Shown: positions 1 to 7,962, counted from the stretch's first letter. The stretch: 21,308 nucleotides of DNA from JBGPRB01 sp964422155 (GCA_964422155.1 CAYQZZ010000037.1:1-21308), one strand, 5' to 3'. Notes: a model not told the origin generated them from the letters alone. Made by a program: numbers and translations.

Positions 1-336
1 GTCTGCCCCAACTGCGCACGACTGATTAAAGCTTCCACGGAGGAAAGCCTGATATACAGCCAGGAAATGGGAGAACAGAAAAGTGAGTTTTTCTACGGCA
101 GCGGCTGCAAATCCTGCGCCAATAGCGGCTACCGGGAACGGACAGGTTTATTCGAAATACTTTGCACCAGCGATGGTATTAAAACTCTGTTGGTTAAGGG
201 AACCACTGCCAGCGAATTACGCAGCCAGGCAATTAAGGAAGGGATGGTAACGTTGCTCAGGGATGGCATGACCAAAGTGAAGAAAAACTTGACTACTCCT
301 TCTGAAGTCCTGCGCAATGCTTACTCCGTCGGCTAA
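1..336 (+). CDS. pilB: Type IV pilus assembly ATPase PilB/GspE, C-terminal end (5' truncated)
   Basis: This is the last 111 residues of a hexameric secretion ATPase that powers pilin polymerisation from the cytoplasmic face of the membrane. The reading frame is open from base 1, so the gene starts outside the window. It shows the family's four-cysteine zinc-binding element: CPNC at visible residues 2-5 and CKSC at 36-39. The second pair is followed by the typical GYRERTGLFEIL stretch, then the C-terminal helices. The Walker motifs would lie upstream and cannot be seen. It is followed after 54 bases by pilC, in the usual pilB-pilC order. GspE of a type II secretion system is the alternative, but the pilT, pilM and pilN relatives downstream favour a type IV pilus. 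Confidence 0.9.
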   Translation, partial: VCPNCARLIKASTEESLIYSQEMGEQKSEFFYGSGCKSCANSGYRERTGLFEILCTSDGIKTLLVKGTTASELRSQAIKEGMVTLLRDGMTKVKKNLTTPSEVLRNAYSVG

Positions 337-390
337 TGGTGAAGAACTGATATCACAAGGAGTAAAGAATATCGGAAGTCGGGAGACTGA

Positions 391-1599
391 ATGCTATATC
401 AATACATAGCCTGCAGTGAATCGGGCGACATCGTTAAAGGTAAACTATCGGCAACCAGCGAGGAAGCTATTTCTGAGATGCTCAGTTATGCCGGTTACCG
501 CCTGATAAACCTGAGGCCCTATATTCCTTTCCTGAGTCTGGGAAAGCTGACATCACAATTTTTCCCGGTCAAGGGGAACGATGTCGTTATGCTCTTTCGC
601 CAGATGGCCCTGCTTCTTGAATCCGGCGTGAACATTGTTACCGCACTGGAACTGTTGCAGGAGCAGATATCCAACCGCACTTTGAAGAAGGTAGTTGCCG
701 ATGTTATCAACGATATCCGGAGCGGCAACGCGCTGTCAACCTCCATGAGCCATCACCCGGAAGTATTTTCTCTCATGGCCTGCCGGTCATTGAGTATCGG
801 CGAGCAGACCGGTGGTCTTGAGACGATGTTAAGACAGATATCCGACTATATGGAAAAGGAACTCACTACCCGTAAAGGAATAAAAGGCGCCCTTATGTAC
901 CCGATAATCGCCCTGGTTGTGACGGTGATTGTGGTGGGTATACTCATGTTTTTTGTTATGCCGGCTTTTGCCAATCTATACGGGGACCTGGGTGCCAAGT
1001 TACCCACGATTACCAAGCTTATGATGGATGTATCTGTAATCCTGCGTAGTTATGCCCTTCAGATGTTACTGGGTATCTTTATAATCATAGGATTGTTACT
1101 TATTTATTTTAGAACAGCAGACGGCAAGTATAATCTTGATAAAATTATGCTGCGAATGCCGCTGCTGGGCCGGGTAAAACACCTGAACGAACTCTCCCGC
1201 TGCTGCCGGAGTATTTCTCTATTGTACACAGCCGGTCTGCCTTTGACCGAAATTATGCCTCTTGTTATCCAGGGCTGCGGCAACAGGGTAATGGCGCAGG
1301 CTTTATACAATGTCCAGACAGACATGCTCAAGGGTGAAGGCCTATCCAAGCCGATGGGGAAAAATTATATATTTTTACCGATGATGGTTCAGATGGTAAA
1401 AGTCGGGGAGGAGACCGGCAGCCTTGATACCTCCTTGCTGGCCGTGGCTCAAAATTACGAAACCGAAGCAGGGGATAAGACCAAATCCCTTATAGCTATG
1501 ATTCAACCGATTATGACCATAGTCATAGCCGGTATTGTCGGCTTGATTGCTCTGTCGATGGTTTCGGCAATGTATTCGATATACGGACAAGCATTCTAA
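391..1599 (+). CDS. pilC: Type IV pilus inner-membrane platform protein PilC/GspF
   Basis: The 402-residue product matches the normal length of PilC/GspF, the polytopic platform that couples the cytoplasmic ATPase to the growing pilus. Two T2SF repeats are visible. Each contains the recurring pattern of a membrane-proximal helical bundle with a GEETG/GEQTG-like turn (GEQTGGLETML in the first half, GEETGSLDTSL in the second). Hydrophobic segments lie at about residues 169-193, 223-243 and 370-392. A GGGAG element sits a few bases before the ATG. It is part of a forward operon with pilB upstream and the pilO-like gene 26 bases downstream. No anomalies were seen. Confidence 0.93.
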   Translation: MLYQYIACSESGDIVKGKLSATSEEAISEMLSYAGYRLINLRPYIPFLSLGKLTSQFFPVKGNDVVMLFRQMALLLESGVNIVTALELLQEQISNRTLKKVVADVINDIRSGNALSTSMSHHPEVFSLMACRSLSIGEQTGGLETMLRQISDYMEKELTTRKGIKGALMYPIIALVVTVIVVGILMFFVMPAFANLYGDLGAKLPTITKLMMDVSVILRSYALQMLLGIFIIIGLLLIYFRTADGKYNLDKIMLRMPLLGRVKHLNELSRCCRSISLLYTAGLPLTEIMPLVIQGCGNRVMAQALYNVQTDMLKGEGLSKPMGKNYIFLPMMVQMVKVGEETGSLDTSLLAVAQNYETEAGDKTKSLIAMIQPIMTIVIAGIVGLIALSMVSAMYSIYGQAF

Positions 1600-1625
1600 T
1601 TGACTGATGATTATAGGACGTATTT

Positions 1626-2195
1626 ATGAAAGGTTTAAAGTTAAGTAAAACAAGCTGGTTAATTCTCTCGGCAGGCATTTTTCTCGTCGTGCTGGCTGGT
1701 CTCGGTGTGACCCGTTCCGGACAGATGAAAGAACAAACCAGGCTGGGCGAAGAACTGAGTGTATCTGAATCGAGACTGGAGAAAACGCAGGTAACGTCGT
1801 TGCAGACGCAATTAGGAGAGCTCCAGGACCGACTGGAAGAAAGTGAAAGTCAACTTGCCGAGGCAAAGAACAGGCTGCGCCAGACAGTTTTGAGTGTTGA
1901 TGTAACCGATAAATTCTTCGAAATCGCCAAGTACTCAGATGTGGTCGTGATGAACATGGCTACTTCAACGATAGCAAAGAACACCATTGCAGGTGTGGAC
2001 TGTGCCACGATTTCCCTCGGTGCCACGATAACAGGAGACGTGACCAACATTATTGATTTTATTATCAACCTGAACCAAGGTTACACCTCGGGTTATGTTA
2101 AATCAGCGCAAATAAGCTTGAATAATGAATCCGGTGAAGAGGGTAGCGCATCGGCCAGTATCCAGATGGTCGTCTACTCTTATAAAGGAAGCTGA
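1626..2195 (+). CDS. pilO: PilO-like type IV pilus assembly protein
   Basis: This is a 189-residue bitopic protein. A short basic N-terminus is followed by one membrane segment at about residues 9-27, then a glutamine- and glutamate-rich coiled coil at about 35-85. The C-terminal domain, about 95-189, contains the stretch GATITGDVTNIIDFIINL, which fits the ferredoxin-like fold of PilO. PilO pairs with PilN and links cytoplasmic PilM to the rest of the machine. An AGGA element precedes the ATG. The gene ends two bases before the pilM-pilN fusion gene, so the two are probably translationally coupled. The PilO call rests on topology and context more than on sequence motifs, so PilN or another GspM-like protein remains possible. 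Confidence 0.75.
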   Translation: MKGLKLSKTSWLILSAGIFLVVLAGLGVTRSGQMKEQTRLGEELSVSESRLEKTQVTSLQTQLGELQDRLEESESQLAEAKNRLRQTVLSVDVTDKFFEIAKYSDVVVMNMATSTIAKNTIAGVDCATISLGATITGDVTNIIDFIINLNQGYTSGYVKSAQISLNNESGEEGSASASIQMVVYSYKGS

Positions 2196-2197
2196 CA

Positions 2198-3679
2198 ATG
2201 GCTAATAACACGGTTACGCTTTATATCAGTGATACCAGTATCCGCTTGATGGTTACTCGTGGCAGGCGTATCACCAAGCTGGCTGAAGTGCCGCTGGATA
2301 CGAACCTGGGTGACATCAATACTCAAGAAAAAGAAAACGAACTTGTGAGTAAAATTAAACTCCTCTTTAAATCTAATAAGATAGCCGCGAGGAAAATTAT
2401 CCTTGGTCTGAGCGGGCTTCACTGCCTGACCCGCCCGGTTATCCTCCCCGAATTACCCAGAGCGATGCTGAGTGAGGCGATAACGAGAGAGGCCAAGAGG
2501 GTTCTGCCGGTCCCCTTGGAACAGCTATATATTTCCTGGCAGATTATCTCAGTCTCCGAGGCGAAAATCCAGGCATTCATGGTGGCTGTACCGAGGCAAA
2601 TTGCCGATATGCTGGTAAGAGTACTCAATCAGGCAGGGTATAAGCCATATCTCATGGATATTAAACCTCTGGCTTTAGCCAGGCTGTCTAGGGAAGCCAA
2701 TGCCCTGATTGTCGATGTCCAGCCGAAAGAATTTGACATAGTTATCATGGTCAGCGGGATTCCCCAGCCCATCCGTACCGTGGCTTTTCCCGAGGAATCT
2801 TTATCACTTAAAGAAAAGATATCAATAATAAAGGAAGACATTAAGCGTACGCTTCAGTTCCATAATTCTAATAATCCAGAAAATCACATCCAATCTAATT
2901 CGATGATGCTCGTTTCCGGCGAACTGGCTGAAGAGCCGGAGCTTTATGAAGCGTTAGCCTTTGAACTGGGATTTAAAGTAGCTCTACTCTCTTCACCGCT
3001 AAAATGCCAGAAACAGCTCGACCCGTCACACCACCTGGTTAATGTCGGGCTGGCTGTCAAAGAGATAATCAGGGAAGCCGGGCCATTATTGCCCAACTTC
3101 AACACCTTACCCGAACCTTACCAGCCCAGACCTGTTTCCATAAACCGGATACTGGCTATACCGGCAAGTGCCGCTGCCGTTGGACTGATTGTCGTGCTGG
3201 CCATGACGATTCAGAATGCCGCGGCAAGCATCGAAACGGTACAAAATCAGCTGAATTCTTCCCAATTCCTTCTGGAGAAAAAACAGGCGCAGAAAAAGGA
3301 GCTGACACAGAGCGTGGCGGCATTAGAGCAAAAAATAGCCGGTACTGAAACGGCCCGCAGGAACTTCACAGCTGCCCTGGAAAGCTTCAGTACCAAGGGT
3401 GATATGATGGATAATGACCTGGAAGCGACCGTAGACAGCGTAGTAAACGATTTAGCTCTTGCCAATATCAATCACTCCGGGACTCAGGTGAGTCTCTCCG
3501 GAAATGCAGTGAGCGAGCAAGAGGTACTGAAATATGTAAGGAAACTCGATGCCACTGGCAGGTTCTCTGAAATTACTATCAGTAACCTCAACAGAGTTGC
3601 TACCGAAGAAGAGGGCGCCAGTGATAACGGTTCGATGACGTTTTCTCTAAATATAAAATTGAAGGATATTGTAAAATGA
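2198..3679 (+). CDS. Fused PilM-PilN-type pilus assembly protein
   Basis: The 493-residue product joins two functions that are usually separate. Residues 1 to about 300 look like the actin-fold PilM: it opens with NTVTLYISDTSIRLMV and contains further blocks such as IIVDVQP-like and MMLVSGELAEEP. After a proline-rich linker there is a single membrane segment at about 317-337, then a coiled coil at about 338-385. A small C-terminal domain at about 400-493 matches the layout of PilN. This is the architecture of GspL in type II secretion. The gene begins two bases after pilO, and its stop overlaps the pilT start as ATGA, so it sits inside a tight operon. An AAAGGA ribosome-binding site precedes the start. 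The product should be the membrane-cytoplasm adaptor for the pilus motor. Confidence 0.82.
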   Translation: MANNTVTLYISDTSIRLMVTRGRRITKLAEVPLDTNLGDINTQEKENELVSKIKLLFKSNKIAARKIILGLSGLHCLTRPVILPELPRAMLSEAITREAKRVLPVPLEQLYISWQIISVSEAKIQAFMVAVPRQIADMLVRVLNQAGYKPYLMDIKPLALARLSREANALIVDVQPKEFDIVIMVSGIPQPIRTVAFPEESLSLKEKISIIKEDIKRTLQFHNSNNPENHIQSNSMMLVSGELAEEPELYEALAFELGFKVALLSSPLKCQKQLDPSHHLVNVGLAVKEIIREAGPLLPNFNTLPEPYQPRPVSINRILAIPASAAAVGLIVVLAMTIQNAAASIETVQNQLNSSQFLLEKKQAQKKELTQSVAALEQKIAGTETARRNFTAALESFSTKGDMMDNDLEATVDSVVNDLALANINHSGTQVSLSGNAVSEQEVLKYVRKLDATGRFSEITISNLNRVATEEEGASDNGSMTFSLNIKLKDIVK

Positions 3680-4791
3680 CGGACATCACCGCATTGCTAC
3701 AACTGGCGAAGAAAAAAAACGCCTCCGACCTGCATATCGTTGTGTCCAGTCCGCCGTTATTACGCATCCACGGTAATCTTATGCCCGTAAGTGACCTGCC
3801 GGTATTGTCCTCCGAGGATATAGAGCAGGCGCTGAGAAAGATAACGACGGAGCGGGAAATAGCTGATTTCGAGCGTTGCTTCGAGCTCGATTTCGGTCGC
3901 AGTATTCCAGAGGTCGGTAGAGTCCGTTTTAATGCCGCATTGCAGCGCGGGACCATCAGTATCGTTATGCGTCTGCTGCCGTCGAAAATACCCACACCCG
4001 AAGACCTGGGCCTCCCCAAGGTATGTAAAGAGCTGGCGTTGCGACCACGTGGCCTGGTAGTCATCAGCGGACCTACCGGCAGCGGAAAAACTACGACTCT
4101 GGCATCGATGATTGACTACCTTAACCATACCGAAAGCCGGCGTGTGATTACTATTGAAGACCCAATCGAGTACACTTACGAAAACCATACCTGTACCATC
4201 ACGCAGCGTGAGCTGGGACATGATACTCTCTCCTTCGCCGAAGCCCTGAGGCATGTATTGAGGCAGGACCCTGATGTAATCCTTGTCGGTGAGATGAGAG
4301 ACCTGGAGACAGCCTCGGCTGCGCTTACCGTGGCCGAGACAGGACACCTGGTACTGACCACCGGCCATGCCCCCAGCGCATCGCAGGCTGTGGAAAGAAT
4401 AGCCAATATGTTTCCTCCCCACGAACGCCATCTGGCGCAGGCACGTCTGGCATCTCTGCTTCTCGGCATCTTCTGTCAGGCGCTCGTGCCTAAAGCCGAC
4501 GGCTCGGGCAGGGTGGCGGCTATCGAGGTGATGCTCGCCAACTCAGCCGTGAGGAATCTTATCAGGGAAGGAAAGACCTTCCAGCTACCCAATACCATCC
4601 GCATGAACACCCACAATGGCATGGAACTGCTCGACCAGGCTCTCGTCAGGCTGTACCGCTCCGGCATTATCAACCATGAGAGGGTCCTCGATTTCTGCAA
4701 CGACCGGGAAGAAATTGCCAAGCTTACTGGTGAAAGAGAAACCCTGCAGCCGAATGGCCAGGACGTGGTACTTACCACTCAGTTCAACTAG
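3676..4791 (+). CDS. pilT: Pilus retraction ATPase PilT
   Basis: This 371-residue hexameric ATPase of the PilT/VirB11 family drives pilus retraction and twitching. The N-terminus has the family's ASDLHI element followed by PPLLRIHG. Walker A is GPTGSGKTTT at residues 132-141. The acidic region RRVITIEDPIEY follows. Walker B is DPDVILVGEMRD at 198-209, and the His box HLVLTTGHA starts at H224, where TLHT is usual, so this strand is slightly divergent. The ATG overlaps the stop of the pilM-pilN fusion, giving an ATGA junction. A run of eight A (3712-3719) near codons 13-15 could allow slippage, but I see no evidence that it does. PilT is the last gene of the forward pilus operon. Confidence 0.94.
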   Translation: MTDITALLQLAKKKNASDLHIVVSSPPLLRIHGNLMPVSDLPVLSSEDIEQALRKITTEREIADFERCFELDFGRSIPEVGRVRFNAALQRGTISIVMRLLPSKIPTPEDLGLPKVCKELALRPRGLVVISGPTGSGKTTTLASMIDYLNHTESRRVITIEDPIEYTYENHTCTITQRELGHDTLSFAEALRHVLRQDPDVILVGEMRDLETASAALTVAETGHLVLTTGHAPSASQAVERIANMFPPHERHLAQARLASLLLGIFCQALVPKADGSGRVAAIEVMLANSAVRNLIREGKTFQLPNTIRMNTHNGMELLDQALVRLYRSGIINHERVLDFCNDREEIAKLTGERETLQPNGQDVVLTTQFN

Positions 4792-4809
4792 TAGCAATAC
4801 CCCAAACAT

Positions 4810-4862
4810 CTGGATTCCAGCCTTCGGGCTGAACTCGGGCTGAAGCCTTCGCTGGAATGACA
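4810..4862. repeat. Palindromic intergenic element, incomplete copy
   Basis: An inverted repeat ATTCCAGC (4814-4821) / GCTGGAAT (4851-4858) encloses CTTCGGGCTGA-like repeats. The element ends in GAATGACA like its relatives, but lacks the left-hand GTCATTC end, so it appears to be one arm or a truncated copy. Confidence 0.6.
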
Positions 4863-4883
4863 ATCGGGGATTATTCAAATAGA

Positions 4884-4956
4884 TGTCATTCTGGCGCAGG
4901 CCAGAATCCACTCCCCCTCTTACCCCTCTGGATTCTCGAGCAGGTCGGGAATGACA
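4884..4956. repeat. Palindromic intergenic element (GTCATTC...GAATGAC family)
   Basis: The terminal inverted repeats are TGTCATTC (4884-4891) and GAATGACA (4949-4956). Inside are a small hairpin CTGGCGCAGGCCAG and the paired motifs GAATCC and GGATTC that recur in the other copies. The element is 73 bases long and entirely intergenic. Confidence 0.7.
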
Positions 4957-5046
4957 ATTTTCGGATGACCTCATCATCATACTACTTAATATTTTCCCCA
5001 TATTTTTTTTGCATGACGGTGTCAACGTGTGTGATTTTATGGAATC

Positions 5047-5055
5047 TGATATAAT
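5047..5055 (+). promoter_or_regulatory. Extended -10 promoter for the deacetylase-family gene
   Basis: TGATATAAT is a perfect TATAAT hexamer (5050-5055) with an upstream TGn. No good -35 hexamer lies 16-18 bases upstream, consistent with an extended -10 promoter. It would give a leader of roughly 55-60 bases before the ATG at 5120. Confidence 0.55.
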
Positions 5056-5119
5056 AATTCCATTCCCGGTCCTTAATATGACTTTATAAGCAAAATAGGG
5101 CGGTCAAAGAGGAATTAAG

Positions 5120-6001
5120 ATGAAAAAAACCGGTGTATTTTATCATGACATCTGCGGTAAAGAAGCTTACAGCAGCCTGGCCATGGGTGTTGAGGATGGG
5201 TTCCTGGGTATAAAAAAAGACGGGCTCTTCTCCCAGCCGAATGTAACCTGGTTTGAATCAAGGCCGGCGGTTGAAGAAGAAATAGCCAGAATCCACACCA
5301 GGGAATGGATAGATGAGGTAAAGCGGACTCAATGGTGGCGGGTCTCACTCTATTCAATCGGTGGAGTTTTAGAGGCAACCGAGAGAGTCTTAAGGGGAGA
5401 AATCGATAATGCCCTGGTAATTGCGGGAGTGGGCGGCCATCATGCCCACCGCGATAGTGCCTGGGGCGGCTGCTATTTCAGTGTTACCGGCCTGGCGATT
5501 CCCCATGCCCGTGAAAAGCTCAAAGCCAGGAGATTTGCCATCGTGGATACCGATACTCACCATGCCGACGGCGTCCGGGACATTTTCAAAGATGATGACG
5601 ATGTGCTGCATATCTGCTTCTGCCATGACTACGGCTGGGAGTACAGTCCCGGAAGCAGGGCGGAAAGCCAGACCAAGCTCTGTTTTCCTCACGGCTCTTC
5701 GGATGAAGAAGAAATCGAAAATGTCAGGAGAGAGGTACCGGAGAGAGTTAAAGAGTTTAAGCCGGAATTGCTCTTCTGGATTTGCGGCATGGATACCCAC
5801 CAGGATAGCTATGGCACGCAGGCTCTGACGGAAAAATGCTATCCGAAACTGGCGGAAATAATCAAAGATACCGCCGAAAGAGCCTGCCAGGGGAGACTAA
5901 TCGTCAAGACCTGCTGCAATGCTCCTCCTCACGCCACTGCTTATGTGATGCCGAGAATCGTGGATTGTCTGGCGGAACTTAAGAAATATGCGAATGAATG
6001 A
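5120..6001 (+). CDS. Histone deacetylase / acetylpolyamine amidohydrolase family protein
   Basis: The 293-residue protein has the arginase/deacetylase fold signature of zinc-dependent deacetylases. It carries the active-site His pair in GVGGHHAH (H107, H108). The metal-binding strand DTDTHHADG offers D145 and H147, and the third ligand is D225 in CGMDTHQDSYG. Family members remove acetyl groups from lysines, polyamines or acetoin-pathway proteins; the substrate here cannot be told. The usual C-terminal GGY, which supplies the catalytic Tyr, is not seen. The matching region reads NAPPHATAY, with H271 or Y275 as possible replacements. An AGAGGA ribosome-binding site lies about six bases before the ATG, and the gene has its own promoter. 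It lies among pilus genes, but nothing ties it to pilus function. Confidence 0.85.
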   Translation: MKKTGVFYHDICGKEAYSSLAMGVEDGFLGIKKDGLFSQPNVTWFESRPAVEEEIARIHTREWIDEVKRTQWWRVSLYSIGGVLEATERVLRGEIDNALVIAGVGGHHAHRDSAWGGCYFSVTGLAIPHAREKLKARRFAIVDTDTHHADGVRDIFKDDDDVLHICFCHDYGWEYSPGSRAESQTKLCFPHGSSDEEEIENVRREVPERVKEFKPELLFWICGMDTHQDSYGTQALTEKCYPKLAEIIKDTAERACQGRLIVKTCCNAPPHATAYVMPRIVDCLAELKKYANE

Positions 6002-6037
6002 AAAAATATGTTCACGACGGTTTCTGGCATTGGCTTA

Positions 6038-6128
6038 TTGTCATTCTGAGCAAAGCGAAGAATCCGTCGTTATCAATGAGTAAAGGATTCTTCGTCGCCT
6101 GCCTTTGTCGGACTCCTCAGAATGACAA
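6038..6128. repeat. Palindromic intergenic element (GTCATTC...GAATGAC family)
   Basis: Perfect 13-base terminal inverted repeats TTGTCATTCTGAG (6038-6050) and CTCAGAATGACAA (6116-6128) enclose an inner pair, GAAGAATCC and GGATTCTTC. The 91-base element lies between the convergent deacetylase and pilA genes and could act as a bidirectional transcript end. Confidence 0.8.
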
Positions 6129-6150
6129 CTGTTGCTTAAGACAACAGAAA

Positions 6151-6188
6151 GCCTACCAGCAATATCTTGGATTTTCTTGCTGGTAGGC
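6151..6188 (-). terminator. Terminator-like hairpin downstream of pilA
   Basis: A perfect 12-base-pair stem is formed by GCCTACCAGCAA (6151-6162) and TTGCTGGTAGGC (6177-6188) around a 14-base loop. Read on the reverse strand, the stem is followed by a short, imperfect U-rich stretch (TTTCTGTTGT). It lies about 45 bases beyond the pilA stop and may also serve the forward deacetylase gene. Confidence 0.7.
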
Positions 6189-6233
6189 CTCTTTGGTGCT
6201 ACTATATTTATACTTTAATATTTCATGCTTTTA

Positions 6234-6650
6234 CTAATAACCCAGATACCAGTGCTGGGTGACACTGCCGTCCAAGGCTACAATGTAAGAACCGACGACA
6301 TTGGCAGCGCCACCGACAATATAAGCGCCCACTGTATAGTTACCCGAGACAGTACAATCGGTACCTGTGAATGGTTTTTGCATCGCTGTTTCCGCTGTAT
6401 TGCCGAAGTTTACCCCAGTACCACCTCCGCTAACGCCATTGCTTACGGCATCAGCCATGGCTGCCGTAACGGCGGTTACAACGTTGGCAAGCTCAGTCTC
6501 CTTGGCCTGTTGCTTACCCTTGCCGATGAACTTACCCACGTTGGGCACGGCTACCGCAGCCAGGACACCGAGGATGGCTACCACGACCAGCAACTCAATC
6601 AGAGTGAAGCCTTTCTCCCCATACCGGAACTTCCTTAAAAAGCTTTTCAT
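6234..6650 (-). CDS. pilA: Type IV major pilin-like protein (PilA)
   Basis: The 138-residue prepilin has a short basic leader ending in glycine, then FTLIELLVVVAILGVLAAVA. This class III signal is cut by prepilin peptidase between G and F, leaving Glu at mature position 5. The hydrophobic N-terminal helix forms the filament core. The remaining C-terminal domain is small, rich in Gly, Ala, Thr and Val, with a single Cys in the visible globular part. The ATG at 6650 is chosen over a GTG nine bases upstream, because AGGAGG (6659-6664 on this strand) lies eight bases before the ATG and would overlap the GTG. The gene lies on the opposite strand from the other pilus genes and has its own long upstream region, so it is probably regulated separately. 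Confidence 0.93.
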   Translation of the reverse strand: MKSFLRKFRYGEKGFTLIELLVVVAILGVLAAVAVPNVGKFIGKGKQQAKETELANVVTAVTAAMADAVSNGVSGGGTGVNFGNTAETAMQKPFTGTDCTVSGNYTVGAYIVGGAANVVGSYIVALDGSVTQHWYLGY

Positions 6651-6658
6651 TTTGGACA

Positions 6659-6664
6659 CCTCCT
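6659..6664 (-). promoter_or_regulatory. Shine-Dalgarno sequence of pilA
   Basis: On the reverse strand AGGAGG sits eight bases upstream of the ATG at 6650. It rules out the GTG at 6659 as the start. Its perfect match suggests strong translation, as expected for a major pilin. Confidence 0.85.
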
Positions 6665-6720
6665 ATTTAATATCTTTTGCCCTTGTTTCCAGCTTAACAC
6701 AATCATTTTTTAGTTCAATG

Positions 6721-6756
6721 GGGAATTAGTCCCAATCGGACGTGGGAAGAAAGTCC
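6721..6756. promoter_or_regulatory. Tandem operator-like boxes upstream of pilA
   Basis: Two related partial palindromes lie 23 bases apart start to start, about two helical turns: GGGAATTAGTCCC (6721-6733) and GGGAAGAAAGTCC (6744-6756). They resemble the GGGACT-AGTCCC boxes bound by DosR-type NarL-family regulators. They are about 70-105 bases upstream of the pilA start. The regulator assignment is inference. Confidence 0.4.
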
Positions 6757-6965
6757 TATAAACGTTAAGACGGTAACAATCAGTAAAAACATAACAGATA
6801 AATATAGCTTATTCATTCGGGTAGGAAATTACGATAATACTTTCCCCCAATTCTAATAGAGGTAAACCCCTACTTTAACGTGGTGTCCGCCTGCAACAAT
6901 AAAAACAGGGGAATACTGTTGACGTAAACCCGAAAACCCGTCAAAATGAAGAAGGTCGTTGGGTA

Positions 6966-7070
6966 ATGTCATTCTGAGGAGTCCCGACAAAGTCGGGACG
7001 ACCGAAGAATCTGTTTTTCCCCGGATGGATACGGATTCTTCCCCCGATTGCATCGGGGTCAGAATGACAT
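6966..7070. repeat. Palindromic intergenic element (GTCATTC...GAATGAC family)
   Basis: Terminal 12-base inverted repeats ATGTCATTCTGA (6966-6977) and TCAGAATGACAT (7059-7070) enclose three inner pairings: GTCCCGACAAAGTCGGGAC, GAAGAATC with GATTCTTC, and CCCCGATTGCATCGGGG. The 105-base element could form a cruciform. Confidence 0.8.
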
Positions 7071-7110
7071 AAAGAATGTGAGCGTTCTTAAGCGGTCTCA
7101 ATAGAATAAT

Positions 7111-7917
7111 ATGACAAATTTTCTCACAGCCATCTTCACCCTGCTCGGTATTACTATAGGTAGCTTCCTGAATGTATGTATTGACCGCCTGCCGTTACGC
7201 AAGTCGCTGGTTTTTCCGCCTTCTCACTGCGATGCCTGCCAGCAACGGATTGCCATGAAAGACATGGTTCCAATACTGAGCTATTTATGGTTGCGCGGGC
7301 GCTGCCAGTATTGCCGGGCGAGGATTCCCCGCCGTGTCTTGCTGGTCGAAGTGGCCAGCGGGCTCATCTTTTTCCTGGCTTTCTGGCGCTTCGGTCTGAG
7401 TGCACAGTTCGCTATTACCGCTTTCTGGAGTTGTGTATTTCTGATAATTATTTTCATCGACTGGGAGCATAAACTAATATTAAATAGATTGACTTACCCG
7501 GCGGCAGTTCTGGCTCTTGCCGTCCTGGCGGTTGATTCGCTTCTTCCCGGGGCTGAGCTTTTCCCCGGTCGTATTTTCATACCTGAGCTAAGCATTTTAA
7601 GTGGTCTTATCAGTGGTGTAATCCTTTTAATATTTTTCTTGTTGATAATTATTATAAGACCAGGGGCAATGGGCATGGGGGATGCCAAGCTCGTAGCACT
7701 TATAGGGCTAGTTAGTGGCTTCCCGCTGGTTATTTTTTCCATGCTAATAGGGATAGTAATTGGGGGCTCGTATGCAATTTATTTACTTATCTCTAAGAAA
7801 AAGGGGCGTAAAGACGAAATAGCATATGGTGCTTTCTTGGGTATCGGCCCGATTGCAGCCCTGCTATTCGGAAACGAAATGGTGAATTGGTACCTGAGTT
7901 TAGGCAGATTTTATTAA
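7111..7917 (+). CDS. pilD: Prepilin peptidase / N-methyltransferase PilD
   Basis: The 268-residue polytopic membrane enzyme belongs to the A24 aspartic peptidase family. It cleaves prepilin leaders and, when the N-terminal domain is complete, methylates the new N-terminal residue. The N-terminal cytoplasmic loop has both CxxC pairs (C40/C43 and C65/C68), typical of the bifunctional form. The catalytic aspartates are D117 in the IDWEH stretch and D191 in GMGDAK. About seven to eight hydrophobic segments follow the expected pattern. No clear ribosome-binding site precedes the ATG. The expected substrate is the pilin encoded just upstream on the other strand, plus any minor pilins outside the window. 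Confidence 0.95.
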   Translation: MTNFLTAIFTLLGITIGSFLNVCIDRLPLRKSLVFPPSHCDACQQRIAMKDMVPILSYLWLRGRCQYCRARIPRRVLLVEVASGLIFFLAFWRFGLSAQFAITAFWSCVFLIIIFIDWEHKLILNRLTYPAAVLALAVLAVDSLLPGAELFPGRIFIPELSILSGLISGVILLIFFLLIIIIRPGAMGMGDAKLVALIGLVSGFPLVIFSMLIGIVIGGSYAIYLLISKKKGRKDEIAYGAFLGIGPIAALLFGNEMVNWYLSLGRFY

Positions 7918-7962
7918 TTATTACAGTTAACATTTGCCACGATACTTCTATTTTTATACATA

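Larger units (their letters stand above)
4792..5119. other. Intergenic region with two palindromic elements and an extended -10 promoter
   Basis: This stretch of 328 bases contains no gene. Its first half carries two adjacent palindromic elements (4810-4862 and 4884-4956). They probably fold in the message and may end the pilT transcript. The second half is AT-rich and contains the extended -10 promoter for the next gene. Confidence 0.7.
6660..7110. other. Divergent intergenic region between pilA and pilD
   Basis: These 451 bases hold no convincing gene. They contain the pilA ribosome-binding site, two GGGAA-AGTCC boxes (6721-6756), an AT-rich stretch at 6757-6860 and a 105-base palindromic element (6966-7070). 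I could not identify a convincing -35/-10 pair for either flanking gene. Confidence 0.7.

Noticed and set aside
3712..3719. A8 run in pilT as a phase-variation site
   Set aside because: Runs of this length are common in Lys-rich codons, and nothing else supports switching.
3760..4431. Long open frame (223 codons) on the reverse strand within pilT
   Set aside because: It is antisense to an unmistakable PilT with all motifs, and its translation shows no recognisable domain.
5120..6001. The deacetylase-family gene as a part of the pilus machine
   Set aside because: It has its own promoter and is separated from both sides by repeats; only position suggests a link.
6225..6638. Forward open frame of 137 codons
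   Set aside because: It is antisense to pilA; the pilin frame has a perfect prepilin signal and ribosome-binding site.
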